DNA of 64,000 nucleotides from Streptohalobacillus salinus (GCF_003201605.1 NZ_QJJR01000005.1:1-64000); one strand, 5' to 3'. Counted from the stretch's first letter, positions 38,302 through 46,530 are shown. Numbers and translations: made by a program. The notes: generated by a model not told the origin, from the sequence alone.

Positions 38302-38727
38302 ATGAATAAAGCACCCGATTTCACCCTTTCATATATCGATCAACCAGGTACCTATCAATTATCAAAACACCTTGGCAAAGTAATTGTTTTAACTTTTTGG
38401 ACCTCGTGGTGTCCGGACTGTAGCCATGACCTTCCCCTTAAAGAACGACTTTATCAAGCTAGCACAAACGAAGCCATTGTATTTATCACTATTAATGTTA
38501 GTGGTCGTGAACCTAATCAAGAAGAAGCACGTCGTTACTATCATCAATTCTTAACTCAACCCACACTAGTTGATCACGGTCTTGAGACATACCGGGCCTA
38601 CAATTGTCTAGGTGTACCTACTACCGTCATTATTGACCAAACAGGCTTCATTATCAAAACATTTTCTGATCAGGCACGCCCTCTGCAAATCATGGAAACA
38701 CTTGCACCTTTTCTATCAGAAAACTAA
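38302..38727 (+). CDS. Thioredoxin-like thiol-disulfide oxidoreductase (redoxin/TlpA type)
   Basis: 141-residue thioredoxin-fold protein with the redox motif WCPDC (C37, C40) and the opposing cis-proline loop GVPTT. Opens directly with APDFTLSYID of the AhpC/TSA-redoxin-TlpA group and has no signal peptide, so cytoplasmic. Partner unknown: it could reduce a peroxiredoxin or other disulfides. Monocistronic, divergent from the metNIQ leader, convergent with gcvH. The ribosome binding site is weak (AAGGA with 8-12 base spacing). Confidence 0.85.
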   Translation: MNKAPDFTLSYIDQPGTYQLSKHLGKVIVLTFWTSWCPDCSHDLPLKERLYQASTNEAIVFITINVSGREPNQEEARRYYHQFLTQPTLVDHGLETYRAYNCLGVPTTVIIDQTGFIIKTFSDQARPLQIMETLAPFLSEN

Positions 38728-38748
38728 ACCAATAATCCCTAGCTAGCA

Positions 38749-38790
38749 GTAACGACAAACACCTCCTTGCTGGGAGGTGTTTGTCGTTAC
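38749..38790. terminator. Hairpin between redoxin gene and gcvH
   Basis: GTAACGACAAACACCTCC pairs perfectly with GGAGGTGTTTGTCGTTAC around 6 bases. Long and stable but with little T run; it separates convergent genes. Confidence 0.7.
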
Positions 38791-38795
38791 GCTTA

Positions 38796-39236
38796 TTATT
38801 TAGTTAAATCAATATCGTTGATTTGTCCAAGGTTTTGACTAATAAACGCTTCATTTATTCCTTTAAGAAAATCTGCATACGCATCTTTTGTCATCATTTT
38901 CTCGACATCATCTAAAGAATTTGGCTTTAATACAATTAACCAGCCTGCATCATAAGGTGATGTATTTATCTTTTCCGGTTTATCTTCTAAGGTTTCATTC
39001 ACCTCAATAATTTCTCCGCTAATTGGTAAATATAGTTCAGAAACTGTCTTAATCGACTCCACATTACCAAAACTGTCTTCTGCCTTTAGTTTTTCACCAA
39101 CCTCATTGATTTCAACAAAGACGACGTCACCTAATTCATCTTGAGCATAATCCGTGACACCAATTCGTACTTGATTGCTTTCAATACTTAACCATATGTG
39201 TTCATCCGTATAATAATATGTTTCTGGTAATGCCAT
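38796..39236 (-). CDS. gcvH: Glycine cleavage H protein / lipoyl carrier GcvH
   Basis: Lipoyl carrier protein of the glycine cleavage system; in Bacillus it is also the obligatory intermediate for lipoylating 2-oxoacid dehydrogenases. Lipoyl-lysine K63 lies in VESIKTVSELYLP. Start ATG 39236 follows GGAGGGATCAAAT; the more distal ATG overlaps that site. At 146 residues it is about 20 longer than usual (125-130) through a C-terminal tail with INEAFISQNLGQINDIDLTK. No gcvT/gcvP nearby. It follows yusI after 14 bases, as in B. subtilis. lplJ at the right edge of the window may charge it. Confidence 0.93.
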   Translation of the reverse strand: MALPETYYYTDEHIWLSIESNQVRIGVTDYAQDELGDVVFVEINEVGEKLKAEDSFGNVESIKTVSELYLPISGEIIEVNETLEDKPEKINTSPYDAGWLIVLKPNSLDDVEKMMTKDAYADFLKGINEAFISQNLGQINDIDLTK

Positions 39237-39250
39237 ATTTGATCCCTCCA

Positions 39251-39607
39251 TTATTTCCACGCTGTTTCAAATTGATCTTCTTTAAAACCAACCGTGACCA
39301 CTGAACCATTTGTTGTTAACGGTCGCTTAATTAACATACCATCACTAGCTAGTAAGTTCATTTTTTCTTCATCTGACATTGATTTTAGTTTATCTTTTAA
39401 TTGTAAATCTCGGTATTTTTGTCCGCTTGTATTGAAAAACTTTTTAATCTCCAACCCACTCATTTGGATTAATGCTTTTAATTCTTCTGCTGTTGGTGTT
39501 TGTTCAACGATATGTAATTCATTATAAATCACATCATTTGCGGCAAACCACTTTCTTGCATTGCGGCAGGTTCCACATTTCGGATAACAATAAAAAGTTA
39601 CTGACAT
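39251..39607 (-). CDS. yusI: ArsC/Spx family protein YusI
   Basis: Small thioredoxin-fold protein of the ArsC-Spx-MgsR family. N-terminal CGTC (C11, C14) in YPKCGTCRNARKWF; GLEIKKFFNTSGQKYR and LLASDGMLIKRPL follow the family pattern. 118 residues. Redox switch Spx lacks the extra N-terminal cysteine C7 seen here. Function unproven: probably a thiol reductase-like or regulator. Operon with gcvH. Confidence 0.88.
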   Translation of the reverse strand: MSVTFYCYPKCGTCRNARKWFAANDVIYNELHIVEQTPTAEELKALIQMSGLEIKKFFNTSGQKYRDLQLKDKLKSMSDEEKMNLLASDGMLIKRPLTTNGSVVTVGFKEDQFETAWK

Positions 39608-39702
39608 TATCTATCCCTCCATTTTTTGTTCATTTCTAGTATAAACTGATGTATCCACTTTTTCTAGTCATCCCTCTCAGCTTTAACAATTCATTAATTA
39701 CA

Positions 39703-39726
39703 CTAAACCGTAATTGTTCTTATTTA
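39703..39726 (+). promoter_or_regulatory. Possible Zur box
   Basis: AAACCGTAATTGTTCTTATTT has a good left half-site of the Bacillus Zur palindrome (AAATCGTAAT..ATTACGATTT) but a poor right half. It overlaps the -35 of the znuC promoter. Confidence 0.35.
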
Positions 39727-39751
39727 CATTTAGGTCGAAGTACGCTACAAT
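39723..39751 (+). promoter_or_regulatory. Promoter of znuC-znuB-zur
   Basis: TTTACA (39723-39728), 17 bases, TACAAT (39746-39751), 35 bases before the znuC ATG. Confidence 0.7.
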
Positions 39752-39786
39752 AATTATAACATTGAATTGAAACGGAGTGTGCCCAG

Positions 39787-40542
39787 ATGACCGCACCAAT
39801 TGTAGAATTTAAAAATATCACTTATGCCTATGAGGACAAAATTGCTTTAGATAACATAAGCTTAACCTTACCAAAAGGGGCATTCCTCGGACTCGTTGGA
39901 CCAAACGGCGGTGGTAAGACTACGCTAATTAAACTTTTACTTGGTGTCTTAAAACCACAACAAGGATCGATTAATCTTTTCGAAAAAGACATCGATCAAT
40001 TTAAAGCGTGGCATAAAATAGGTTTTGTTTCACAAAAAGCCAATGCATTTAACCGCGGCTTTCCAGCAACAGTTAAAGAAGTCGTTGGCACCGGTCTAAC
40101 CGCTCAAATTGGCTACTTAAAACTATTTACCAATAAGCACCGCCAGAAAGTAAAAGAAGCGGTTGCACTTGTTGGCATGAGCAAATACCTTAACCAAAAC
40201 ATCGGGGATCTTTCCGGCGGACAACAACAACGTGTTTTTATTGCTCGCGCACTTGTCTCGGATCCAGAATTATTAATTCTTGATGAGCCTACCGTGGGAA
40301 TCGATACTGAAAATGTTCAAAAATTTTATGAACTATTAGCAACGCTCAATCGTGAAAAGGGGATCACACTTCTTTTAGTTTCACATGATATTGGAACAAT
40401 GACAAAGCATGCAAATGGTATTGCGTGCTTAAACAAAGAAATTCACTTCCATGGTGACACCTCTTCTTTTAACCAATTATCTGAACAACGTTTATCAAAA
40501 TTTTACGGTCACGACTTGAATGTCGTGACACACCAGCACTAA
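39787..40542 (+). CDS. znuC: Zinc ABC transporter ATP-binding protein
   Basis: ATPase of a ZnuABC/AdcABC-type zinc importer. Walker A GPNGGGKTT, signature LSGGQQQRVFIARAL, Walker B LLILDEPTVGID and H-loop LLVSHDIGTM. 251 residues. GGAG 9 bases before ATG. Followed after 15 bases by the permease and then zur, which supports zinc rather than manganese. The substrate-binding lipoprotein is not in this operon. Confidence 0.92.
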   Translation: MTAPIVEFKNITYAYEDKIALDNISLTLPKGAFLGLVGPNGGGKTTLIKLLLGVLKPQQGSINLFEKDIDQFKAWHKIGFVSQKANAFNRGFPATVKEVVGTGLTAQIGYLKLFTNKHRQKVKEAVALVGMSKYLNQNIGDLSGGQQQRVFIARALVSDPELLILDEPTVGIDTENVQKFYELLATLNREKGITLLLVSHDIGTMTKHANGIACLNKEIHFHGDTSSFNQLSEQRLSKFYGHDLNVVTHQH

Positions 40543-40557
40543 GGATGTGTAAAGGGA

Positions 40558-41409
40558 ATGTTTAGTCAATTTTTTGAATTTGAATTTTTAAGAACCACTT
40601 TTTATACAGGGTTAATTATTGGACTAATTGCTCCGTTACTTGGTACCTTTGTCGTTGTCAGGCGGCTAGCTTTGATCGCTGACGGCTTATCGCACGTCAC
40701 CTTAGCTGGTATTGCATTCGGCCTTTTCATGGATAAGAAATATGGATTAGCTACATTAACACCGTTTACAACGGGTACAATTTTTTCTGTTTTTGGCGCC
40801 TTGCTCATTGAAAAGTTAAGAACCGTATATAAATCCTATCAGGACTTAGCGATACCAATTATTCTGTCTGGCGGTGTTGGCTTAAGTGTTATTTTCATTG
40901 CCCTTGCCGATGGTCTAAATAACGATCTTTACTCCTATTTGTTTGGTTCTGTTTCAGCTGTGAGCCGCACAGACTTTAATACCATTCGAATCATTGCCGT
41001 CGTTGTTCTAACGCTGATGATTGTTTTTTATAAAGAACTCTTTATGTTATCATTCGACGAAGAACACGCGGAAGTTTCAGGGATCCATGCTAAGCGCATT
41101 CACCTGTTGTTTATTCTGTTAACTGCTTTAGTCATTTCCGCATCAATTAGAATTGTTGGTGTTTTACTTGTTTCAGCACTGATGACCTTGCCTGTAGCTG
41201 CAAGTATTCGCATCGCGAAAGGATTTAAACAAACCATTATCTACTCAATAATTTTTGGAGAAGCAAGTGTTATCTTCGGAATTATCTCAGGTTATTACTT
41301 AGAAATCCCTCCCGGCGGAACGATCGTGATGGTCTCGATTTCGATTCTTTTTATTACTATTTTGGCCAAAAATGCTTGGGTATCTCTACAAAGAAAGAAG
41401 GCGGTATAA
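40558..41409 (+). CDS. znuB: Zinc ABC transporter permease
   Basis: Eight- to nine-helix permease of the ABC-3 family: LIGLIAPLLGTFVVVRRLALIADGLSHVTLAGIA near the N-terminus and SALMTLPVAASIRIAKGFKQTI later are characteristic. 283 residues. Stop codon directly abuts the zur start. Partner of ZnuC. Confidence 0.92.
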   Translation: MFSQFFEFEFLRTTFYTGLIIGLIAPLLGTFVVVRRLALIADGLSHVTLAGIAFGLFMDKKYGLATLTPFTTGTIFSVFGALLIEKLRTVYKSYQDLAIPIILSGGVGLSVIFIALADGLNNDLYSYLFGSVSAVSRTDFNTIRIIAVVVLTLMIVFYKELFMLSFDEEHAEVSGIHAKRIHLLFILLTALVISASIRIVGVLLVSALMTLPVAASIRIAKGFKQTIIYSIIFGEASVIFGIISGYYLEIPPGGTIVMVSISILFITILAKNAWVSLQRKKAV

Positions 41410-41826
41410 ATGCGCTTAGACGAAGCACTTGATGTATTAAAAGAAAAAGGATACAAATACACCAATAAACGTGCAATGATTTTAGAATATTTTAATGATG
41501 AAGGTAAATACCGAACAGCTAAAGACTTGCTTAATCACTTAGAACCGCATTTTGATGGCATCAGTTTTGATACCATTTATCGTAATCTGCATTTATTCAG
41601 TGAGTTGGGCATTTTAGAATCAACTGAATTAGCCGGCGAGAAGCACTACCAAATGCGCTGCACGAACCACCATCACCATCATTTTATTTGTAAGAATTGT
41701 GGCATAACCAAAGAAATTCATTGTTGCCCCATGGATACAATCGGAACAGAACTCGATAATTATATGATAGAAAGTCATAAATTCGAAATTTATGGTCTCT
41801 GCCCACAGTGCCAAGAACAAGCATAA
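41410..41826 (+). CDS. zur: Fur-family zinc uptake regulator Zur
   Basis: Metalloregulator repressing zinc uptake genes when Zn-bound. N-terminal winged helix (YTNKRAMILEYF, SFDTIYRNLHLFSELGILE) and a metal-rich C-terminal domain: HYQMRCTNHHHHHFIC with five histidines in a row, CKNCG and CPQC structural zinc cysteines. 138 residues. Encoded with znuCB, so probably autoregulated. The His run is consistent with zinc sensing; Fur or PerR assignment is disfavoured by context. Confidence 0.9.
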   Translation: MRLDEALDVLKEKGYKYTNKRAMILEYFNDEGKYRTAKDLLNHLEPHFDGISFDTIYRNLHLFSELGILESTELAGEKHYQMRCTNHHHHHFICKNCGITKEIHCCPMDTIGTELDNYMIESHKFEIYGLCPQCQEQA

Positions 41827-41831
41827 ATATG

Positions 41832-41876
41832 AAAGGGCTCACCTGTTGAAAATGCAACAGGTGAGCCCTTTTTTTA
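41832..41876 (+). terminator. Terminator of znuC-znuB-zur
   Basis: AAAGGGCTCACCTGTTG pairs with CAACAGGTGAGCCCTTT around 6 bases, then T run. Confidence 0.92.
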
Positions 41877-41961
41877 TTTCAATACCATCCTTCAGTTAAA
41901 TCGTAGCTATTATTCCCCTACAAGCCACGCCTATCCAATTTGATAATTGCGGACCATTTTT

Positions 41962-41990
41962 AACTGTTCGATAAATCATCGAAACATAGT
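41962..41990 (-). terminator. Weak terminator after the disulfide reductase-like gene
   Basis: Minus strand TGTTTCGAT pairs with ATCGAACA (one bulge) followed by GTTAAAAATGG; poor T run. Confidence 0.35.
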
Positions 41991-42004
41991 TTAATCGCTT
42001 TTAA

Positions 42005-43351
42005 TTACAACATATGGGCAATATCAGAAGCTGCTGTTGGATACGCATATATCATTTGTTTTAAGGCGTTGGTCGTTAAACCCACTTGAATCGCTGTCGC
42101 AAAATGATTAATCAATTCATCAGCTTCCTCGCTCAGTAAATGCGCACCTAAGATTTTGTCTTCATCTTTGTCGATGATAATTTTAAAGGCTGCATGCGAT
42201 TCGTTGGTCCGTTTATGGGTAAACCAATCCTCTGCTTTTTTATACTTTATCACAATGTTTCGATTTGATTGCTCCGCTTCTTGACTTGTCATTCCAACTG
42301 ATGCAAGTTTTGGCACAGTAAATACGACTGAGGGCGTTGCTCTATAATCAACCACTTGCTGATTGTCATTTAATAGATTTTTTGCCACAATGTGCGACTC
42401 CATACTAGCAATTGGTGTTAATCGTAGACCTGTCGTTGCGACGACATCACCAGCAGCATACACGTGTTGGTTTGATGAGCTTTGTAGATACTCATTGACA
42501 CTTATCCCCTCTTTTTCACTAGTGATATTGGCCTTTTCTAAGGCTAAATTAAGCGCCGGCACCCTGCCCGCTCCGTGAACAACCAAGTCAGCGCTAAATG
42601 CTACATCGCTTGCTTGAGTTTTCGCATGGACCGTATAGCCGTCTGCCTCTTTTACAATCCGATTAACTTCATGTCCAATATGCACGTCGATGCCAAGTTC
42701 GCTTGTCTTTTCTAATAATATTTTCACTAATTCTGGATCGAAATGTTTGAGTGCTCGGTCTCCGCGCTGAATAATATGAACTTTCGCTCCCGCTCGCGCC
42801 GCAAGATGGGCAAATTCAAACGATATATACCCTCCGCCTACAAATACGATGGTTTCAGGCAAGGCATTTAGCGCCATGAATGCATCGCTGTTTATCAAAT
42901 GCTCACTCCCCTCGAAGGCTAAAGGTCGAGGTATTGCGCCTGACGCAATTAAGAACTTATCCCCTTCCAATTCGGTCCCCTCAACTGTCACGGTTGTTTC
43001 ACTGCTAAATGTCACCTTCCCACGATAGGTATCAATTCCTTGTTTGTTAAATGCTTTTTCCCTTTGTTCTGGAACAGGCGCTGTAAAGGTGCGTTTAAAT
43101 GCTATAAGTTCCGACCAATCAATCGAAATATCACCGATAATTCCTTTTCCTTTCATTCGCTTTTGCCAATCATAGAGTTCTGCTGCACCATGTAAAACTT
43201 TTTTTGGATCACACCCTCTTAGCGCACAAGTACCACCTAGCGGACGTTCATCAATGATTGCCACGTTCCATCCTGCTTGGTTACATTTACTTGCTGCGAC
43301 TGAACCAGCAGACCCAGAACCAATTACGATTAAATCATACTTCTTTGTCAT
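42005..43351 (-). CDS. Pyridine nucleotide-disulfide oxidoreductase, glutathione/mercuric reductase-like
   Basis: Class I flavoprotein disulfide reductase: FAD loop GSGSAGSVAASKCN (about 10-23), redox-active pair GGTCALRGCDPKKVL (two Cys five apart), NAD(P) loop VGGGYISFEFAHLAARAG, and AAGDVVATTGLRLTPIASMES. At the C-terminus, where glutathione reductase and lipoamide dehydrogenase carry HP...E as catalytic base, this protein has YPTAASD, so the usual His-Glu dyad is missing. 448 residues from ATG 43351 (AAAGG 9 bases upstream). Stands alone. It may reduce a small-molecule disulfide; bacillithiol or CoA disulfide are untested guesses. Confidence 0.85.
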   Translation of the reverse strand: MTKKYDLIVIGSGSAGSVAASKCNQAGWNVAIIDERPLGGTCALRGCDPKKVLHGAAELYDWQKRMKGKGIIGDISIDWSELIAFKRTFTAPVPEQREKAFNKQGIDTYRGKVTFSSETTVTVEGTELEGDKFLIASGAIPRPLAFEGSEHLINSDAFMALNALPETIVFVGGGYISFEFAHLAARAGAKVHIIQRGDRALKHFDPELVKILLEKTSELGIDVHIGHEVNRIVKEADGYTVHAKTQASDVAFSADLVVHGAGRVPALNLALEKANITSEKEGISVNEYLQSSSNQHVYAAGDVVATTGLRLTPIASMESHIVAKNLLNDNQQVVDYRATPSVVFTVPKLASVGMTSQEAEQSNRNIVIKYKKAEDWFTHKRTNESHAAFKIIIDKDEDKILGAHLLSEEADELINHFATAIQVGLTTNALKQMIYAYPTAASDIAHML

Positions 43352-43432
43352 ATTTATCAACCTTTCAGTATTATGTTTCAGCATACATACGACCTTCATC
43401 GTCCTGAATAAACATCTGCATCATAAATGTGA

Positions 43433-43471
43433 AAAAGGATAGATGCTCAACACCAGAACATATATCCTTTT
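43433..43471 (-). terminator. Terminator after usp
   Basis: Minus strand AAAGGATA pairs with TATCCTTT across a 21-base loop, followed by T run. Confidence 0.65.
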
Positions 43472-43508
43472 GATCCTTCTTATTCAATTAATGTTTAAAA
43501 ATAGCTAG

Positions 43509-43928
43509 TTATTTCACAATCATAACTGGACAAGTTGTGCGCTTGGCTACTTTATGGCTGACACTTCCTAACACCATCTCTTGTAAGCTATTCAAGCCAC
43601 GGCTACCGATAATGACAATATCAGAACTGTTTTCATCTGCATATTCTACAATCGTCGGACCTGGATCACCATGCAATACCTTAATTTCATACGGTACATT
43701 AGCCTCTTTTAATTTACGTTCGGAAATGGCTAGTTTTTCTTTACGACTTCGATCCAGATCACTCGCATTCCATTGCCGTGTCGCATCTGCTTTTGATGTC
43801 GCTCCGTCAACGACGTACAAAATCGTTACATGTGCATTTTCATTTAATTTAGCTAATTCAACAGCCTTTTCACACGCACGAATCGCAAATTCCGAACCAT
43901 CTGAAGCTAACAAAATTTTTTCAAACAT
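43509..43928 (-). CDS. Universal stress protein (UspA family)
   Basis: 139-residue cytoplasmic UspA-fold protein. LLASDGSEFAIRACEKAVELA at the N-terminus and the ATP-binding pattern GSRGLNSLQEMVLGSVSHKV (G-2x-G-9x-GS) near the C-terminus indicate the nucleotide-binding subclass. GGAGAG before ATG. Monocistronic with its own terminator. Client or trigger unknown. Confidence 0.92.
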   Translation of the reverse strand: MFEKILLASDGSEFAIRACEKAVELAKLNENAHVTILYVVDGATSKADATRQWNASDLDRSRKEKLAISERKLKEANVPYEIKVLHGDPGPTIVEYADENSSDIVIIGSRGLNSLQEMVLGSVSHKVAKRTTCPVMIVK

Positions 43929-44035
43929 TAGTGATCACTCTCCAATCAATTTATAAGTCATTATATGTTACTTTATCCTATTTAAGTTCTTCTCAAACCT
44001 TCTATCGACTGAATATTTTATCTTTTAATTTATAT

Positions 44036-44079
44036 AAAAACGCCAAAGGATTGTTAGTGACCCAACAATCCTTTGGCGC
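44036..44079 (-). terminator. Terminator after cheY
   Basis: CGCCAAAGGATTGTT pairs perfectly with AACAATCCTTTGGCG, with a T run on the minus strand. Ends the cheX-cheW-cheY unit. Confidence 0.9.
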
Positions 44080-44088
44080 TCCATCAGT

Positions 44089-44445
44089 TTAGAAAATTTT
44101 ATCAATTGCTTGTTTAATACGCTCTTGATCAAACGGTTTTACAATAAAGTCTTTTGCACCTGCTTGGATGGCTTCTAAAACCATTTGTTGTTGTCCCATT
44201 GCAGAACACATAACAATTGTTGCATTCGCGTCATGTTTTTTAATTTCTTTAACTGCTTCGACCCCATTCATCTCTGGCATTGTGATATCCATGGTTACTA
44301 ATTCAGGCTTTAAGTCTTTGTACATGTCAATTGCTACCTGGCCATTTTCAGCTTCGCCAACTACTTCATGTCCAAGCGATTGAAAAATATTTTTTAATTG
44401 CATGCGCATAAACGCTGCATCATCTGTGACTAAAATACGTGCCAT
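44089..44445 (-). CDS. cheY: Chemotaxis response regulator CheY
   Basis: Single receiver domain (118 residues) signalling from CheA to the flagellar switch. Acidic pocket D8/D9, phospho-acceptor D53 in VTMDITMPEMNG, switch residue S82 in IVMCSAMG, K104 in FIVKPFD. No output domain. AAGGGGAG before ATG. Last gene of a cheX-cheW-cheY cluster that lacks cheA, cheB, cheR and cheD; the kinase must be elsewhere. Confidence 0.93.
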   Translation of the reverse strand: MARILVTDDAAFMRMQLKNIFQSLGHEVVGEAENGQVAIDMYKDLKPELVTMDITMPEMNGVEAVKEIKKHDANATIVMCSAMGQQQMVLEAIQAGAKDFIVKPFDQERIKQAIDKIF

Positions 44446-44468
44446 TATCTCTAATCTCCCCTTACTGT

Positions 44469-44930
44469 TTATTCCTCTTCGACCACTTGTTTAACTTCTT
44501 TGATCTCATCATGATTTAAAATATAAGCTAAATCAACAAGTAGAAGTAAGCGATCCTCTAATTTAGCTACACCATTCAAGAAGTGTGCATGAACACCTCT
44601 AATTGTTGTCGGTGCAGGTTCAATAATTTCTTCGTCTATATCTAGTACATCTGAAGCTGCATCTACAATAAAACCGACAGACACACCATCAACGAGTGCT
44701 ACAAGCATTCGCGATTGATCTGTTTTCTCTGACTTTTCCATATCCATGCGTGCTTTAAGATCAATAACAGGAATGACTTCTCCCCGCAACTTTGTGATGC
44801 CTTCAATAAAATCAGATACTTGCGGCAAACTTACGATGTCTTGTAATTTTTCAATAGAAACAATTTGTTGAATGCTTGCGCCATACTCTTGGCCTTTTAA
44901 TTGAAAAACAATAAACTTTTCTGTGCTCAT
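44469..44930 (-). CDS. cheW: Chemotaxis coupling protein CheW
   Basis: Scaffold joining chemoreceptors to CheA at the membrane array. 153 residues in one CheW domain: EKFIVFQLKGQEYGASIQQIVSIEKL, ITKLRGEVIPVIDLKARM, LVALVDGVSVGFIVDAASDVLDI and GVAKLEDRLLLLVDLAYIL. No receiver domain, so not CheV. AAAGGAG before ATG. Between cheX and cheY. Confidence 0.93.
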   Translation of the reverse strand: MSTEKFIVFQLKGQEYGASIQQIVSIEKLQDIVSLPQVSDFIEGITKLRGEVIPVIDLKARMDMEKSEKTDQSRMLVALVDGVSVGFIVDAASDVLDIDEEIIEPAPTTIRGVHAHFLNGVAKLEDRLLLLVDLAYILNHDEIKEVKQVVEEE

Positions 44931-45030
44931 CTTCGGTCTCCTTTATCGGTGAGGTCCACGATTATCAATAATAGTTACATTCCATAGCATACCTTAAAAA
45001 GAATTCAATAATCAACCTAAAAATGATAAA

Positions 45031-45474
45031 TTACTGATTAAGTAATAGATATACGGATAAAACTTGATCATCTGGGTAGTTAACCTCTACAAGCAAGGCA
45101 CGTTTAAACCCAGACAAGGTTGCATCGCCTTGTAAAAGTGTCGGATGCGTAATGTCTGTCGTTAATTCCTGTTCTGCTAGGTACGTCGATAGACTACCTG
45201 CAATCATATTACCAAGCTCGCCTGAAAACGACTCTAACATTTCACCACTGATTGGCATACCAAACATTTTTTCACCCACTGCACTAAAGAATTCTGCAGA
45301 CGACTGTAAAATCAATTCTCCTTTGATGTTACCAGTAAAACCAATCATCACACCATAAGTTACTTTTAACGGTGGCTTAATCAACTGTGGCGCCCCTACC
45401 GTCGGATCGATTGGAATAATTTTCTTAACAGCAACGATTGTGCCATTATACACTTCTCTAATAATTTCATTCAT
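45031..45474 (-). CDS. cheX: CheX-type CheY-P phosphatase
   Basis: CheC/CheX/FliY-family phosphatase that dephosphorylates CheY-P. 147 residues with the catalytic pattern ExxN as E86-L-G-N89 in SFSGELGNMIAGS and a beta-rich core (VTYGVMIGFTGNIKGELILQS). Only one ExxN motif, as in CheX. Start at ATG 45474 (AGGGGAC upstream) or at in-frame TTG 45495, which has the stronger GGGGAGG 7 bases away; both remain possible. A hairpin (45516-45541) lies just before the ribosome binding site. First gene of cheX-cheW-cheY. Confidence 0.88.
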   Translation of the reverse strand: MNEIIREVYNGTIVAVKKIIPIDPTVGAPQLIKPPLKVTYGVMIGFTGNIKGELILQSSAEFFSAVGEKMFGMPISGEMLESFSGELGNMIAGSLSTYLAEQELTTDITHPTLLQGDATLSGFKRALLVEVNYPDDQVLSVYLLLNQ

Positions 45475-45515
45475 ACTTTTGTCCCCTGTTGTCAATGTTC
45501 TTCCTCCCCAAAATC

Positions 45516-45541
45516 AAACCATATGTGTAAACACATGGTTT
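45516..45541 (-). repeat. Hairpin in the cheX leader
   Basis: Minus strand AAACCATGTG pairs with CACATATGGTTT with a 2-base bulge and 4-base loop, ending 6 bases before the GGGGAGG ribosome binding site. Possibly regulatory. Confidence 0.4.
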
Positions 45542-45686
45542 ACGTCTTAATCCTTTATGTCTACGTTCCCTATTATTTTCGGATTAATTACAAAATAATA
45601 AAGCAAATCTTAATAATTCTTCAAAAAATCTTTATATGCAATCAAATCTTGAACTGCATTTGATGATCGTCTCAAACGAAAACAAG

Positions 45687-46262
45687 TCATTTATCTCGTT
45701 CTGATAAGTTAAAATGACTCACGATTTTTCTAGCTACTTCAGCTGCCGTTAGTGTCTCATTATTTATCTTCAGATAATTTTCATCAGATATTTCTCCATC
45801 AAGAGAATTCAAGCGATAATTTTCCATAGAGGAAATCAATTCACTTTTTGACCAGGTAGTATCTCGTTTAGAAGGCTTGTGCAACAACCTGTTTTCTGAT
45901 GCATTTCTCTTCAACCGCTCAGTCACATCAGCTTCAAGTTCAACAATATAAACCTCTTTATCAGCGTTGTGAAAAATTGATTTCAAGTTTTCGATAAATG
46001 CCCAATCATCAGGTTCGTTAAAGGCCCATACGTATGTGAATATTAGGCCTTTTTCTTTACACCTTGCTACTTCTCTAAATATTTCTTCTCGAAATAGATC
46101 GACCAAGCGTTTTGCGGCTGGCTCATCATAATTGAAAAAATGACTAACCAAATCAATCGTCATGTGATTATGAAACAATTGCAAATCCGTCAGTTCTGCT
46201 AATGATTGCCCGACGGTCATCTTCCCTACTGCTTGTGGTCCAGTAATAATCACACATGTCAT
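45687..46262 (-). CDS. P-loop AAA-type kinase-like protein
   Basis: 191-residue protein of the shikimate/gluconate kinase-like P-loop fold. Walker A ITGPQAVGKMTVGQSLA (about 6-22), followed by LQLFHNHMTIDLVSHFF, a family feature of small uncharacterised AAA_33-type nucleotide-binding proteins in Bacilli, and a lid region ERLKRNASENRLLHKPSKRD. Start ATG 46262 with GAGGGG 8 bases upstream; a GTG three codons earlier lies on that site. Monocistronic, with promoter at 46325-46352. Substrate not predictable. Confidence 0.75.
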   Translation of the reverse strand: MTCVIITGPQAVGKMTVGQSLAELTDLQLFHNHMTIDLVSHFFNYDEPAAKRLVDLFREEIFREVARCKEKGLIFTYVWAFNEPDDWAFIENLKSIFHNADKEVYIVELEADVTERLKRNASENRLLHKPSKRDTTWSKSELISSMENYRLNSLDGEISDENYLKINNETLTAAEVARKIVSHFNLSERDK

Positions 46263-46324
46263 TGCCTTCACCCCTCGTGTAGTATTATATTTAAGGCCAA
46301 AAAATTGCTCTTTTCGATAGAGCG

Positions 46325-46352
46325 ATTATACCAGGATGAATTAAATTTTCAA
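46325..46352 (-). promoter_or_regulatory. Promoter of the kinase-like gene
   Basis: Minus strand TTGAAA (46347-46352), 16 bases, TATAAT (46325-46330), about 60 bases before the ATG. Confidence 0.72.
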
Positions 46353-46481
46353 TCTTATCGCTAAAACATTAATCTGTCTTACTCTGTTTTTCTCAACTTA
46401 TTTTGTCTAGCTTTCTTAATCCCTGGCAAAATCCCAAGATTTCCACCACACATTTAAACATATCCAAAAAATGTGATCTCA

Positions 46482-46530
46482 CTTAAAAAATTGAACGTCT
46501 GATGATTGATAATTCTACCATCAGACGCTT
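46482..46530 (-). terminator. Terminator after the chemoreceptor
   Basis: Minus strand GCGTCTGATG pairs with CATCAGACG across a 14-base loop; the TTTTTT tract begins 5 bases later. Confidence 0.65.

Noticed and set aside
43537-43956. 139-codon plus-strand frame over usp
   Set aside because: Antisense to a complete UspA gene with intact ATP-binding motif; no initiation signals.
45475-45686. Sigma-D flagellar promoter for cheX
   Set aside because: A TCCGAAAA stretch on the minus strand resembles the -10, but the TAAA -35 at 15 bases is missing.
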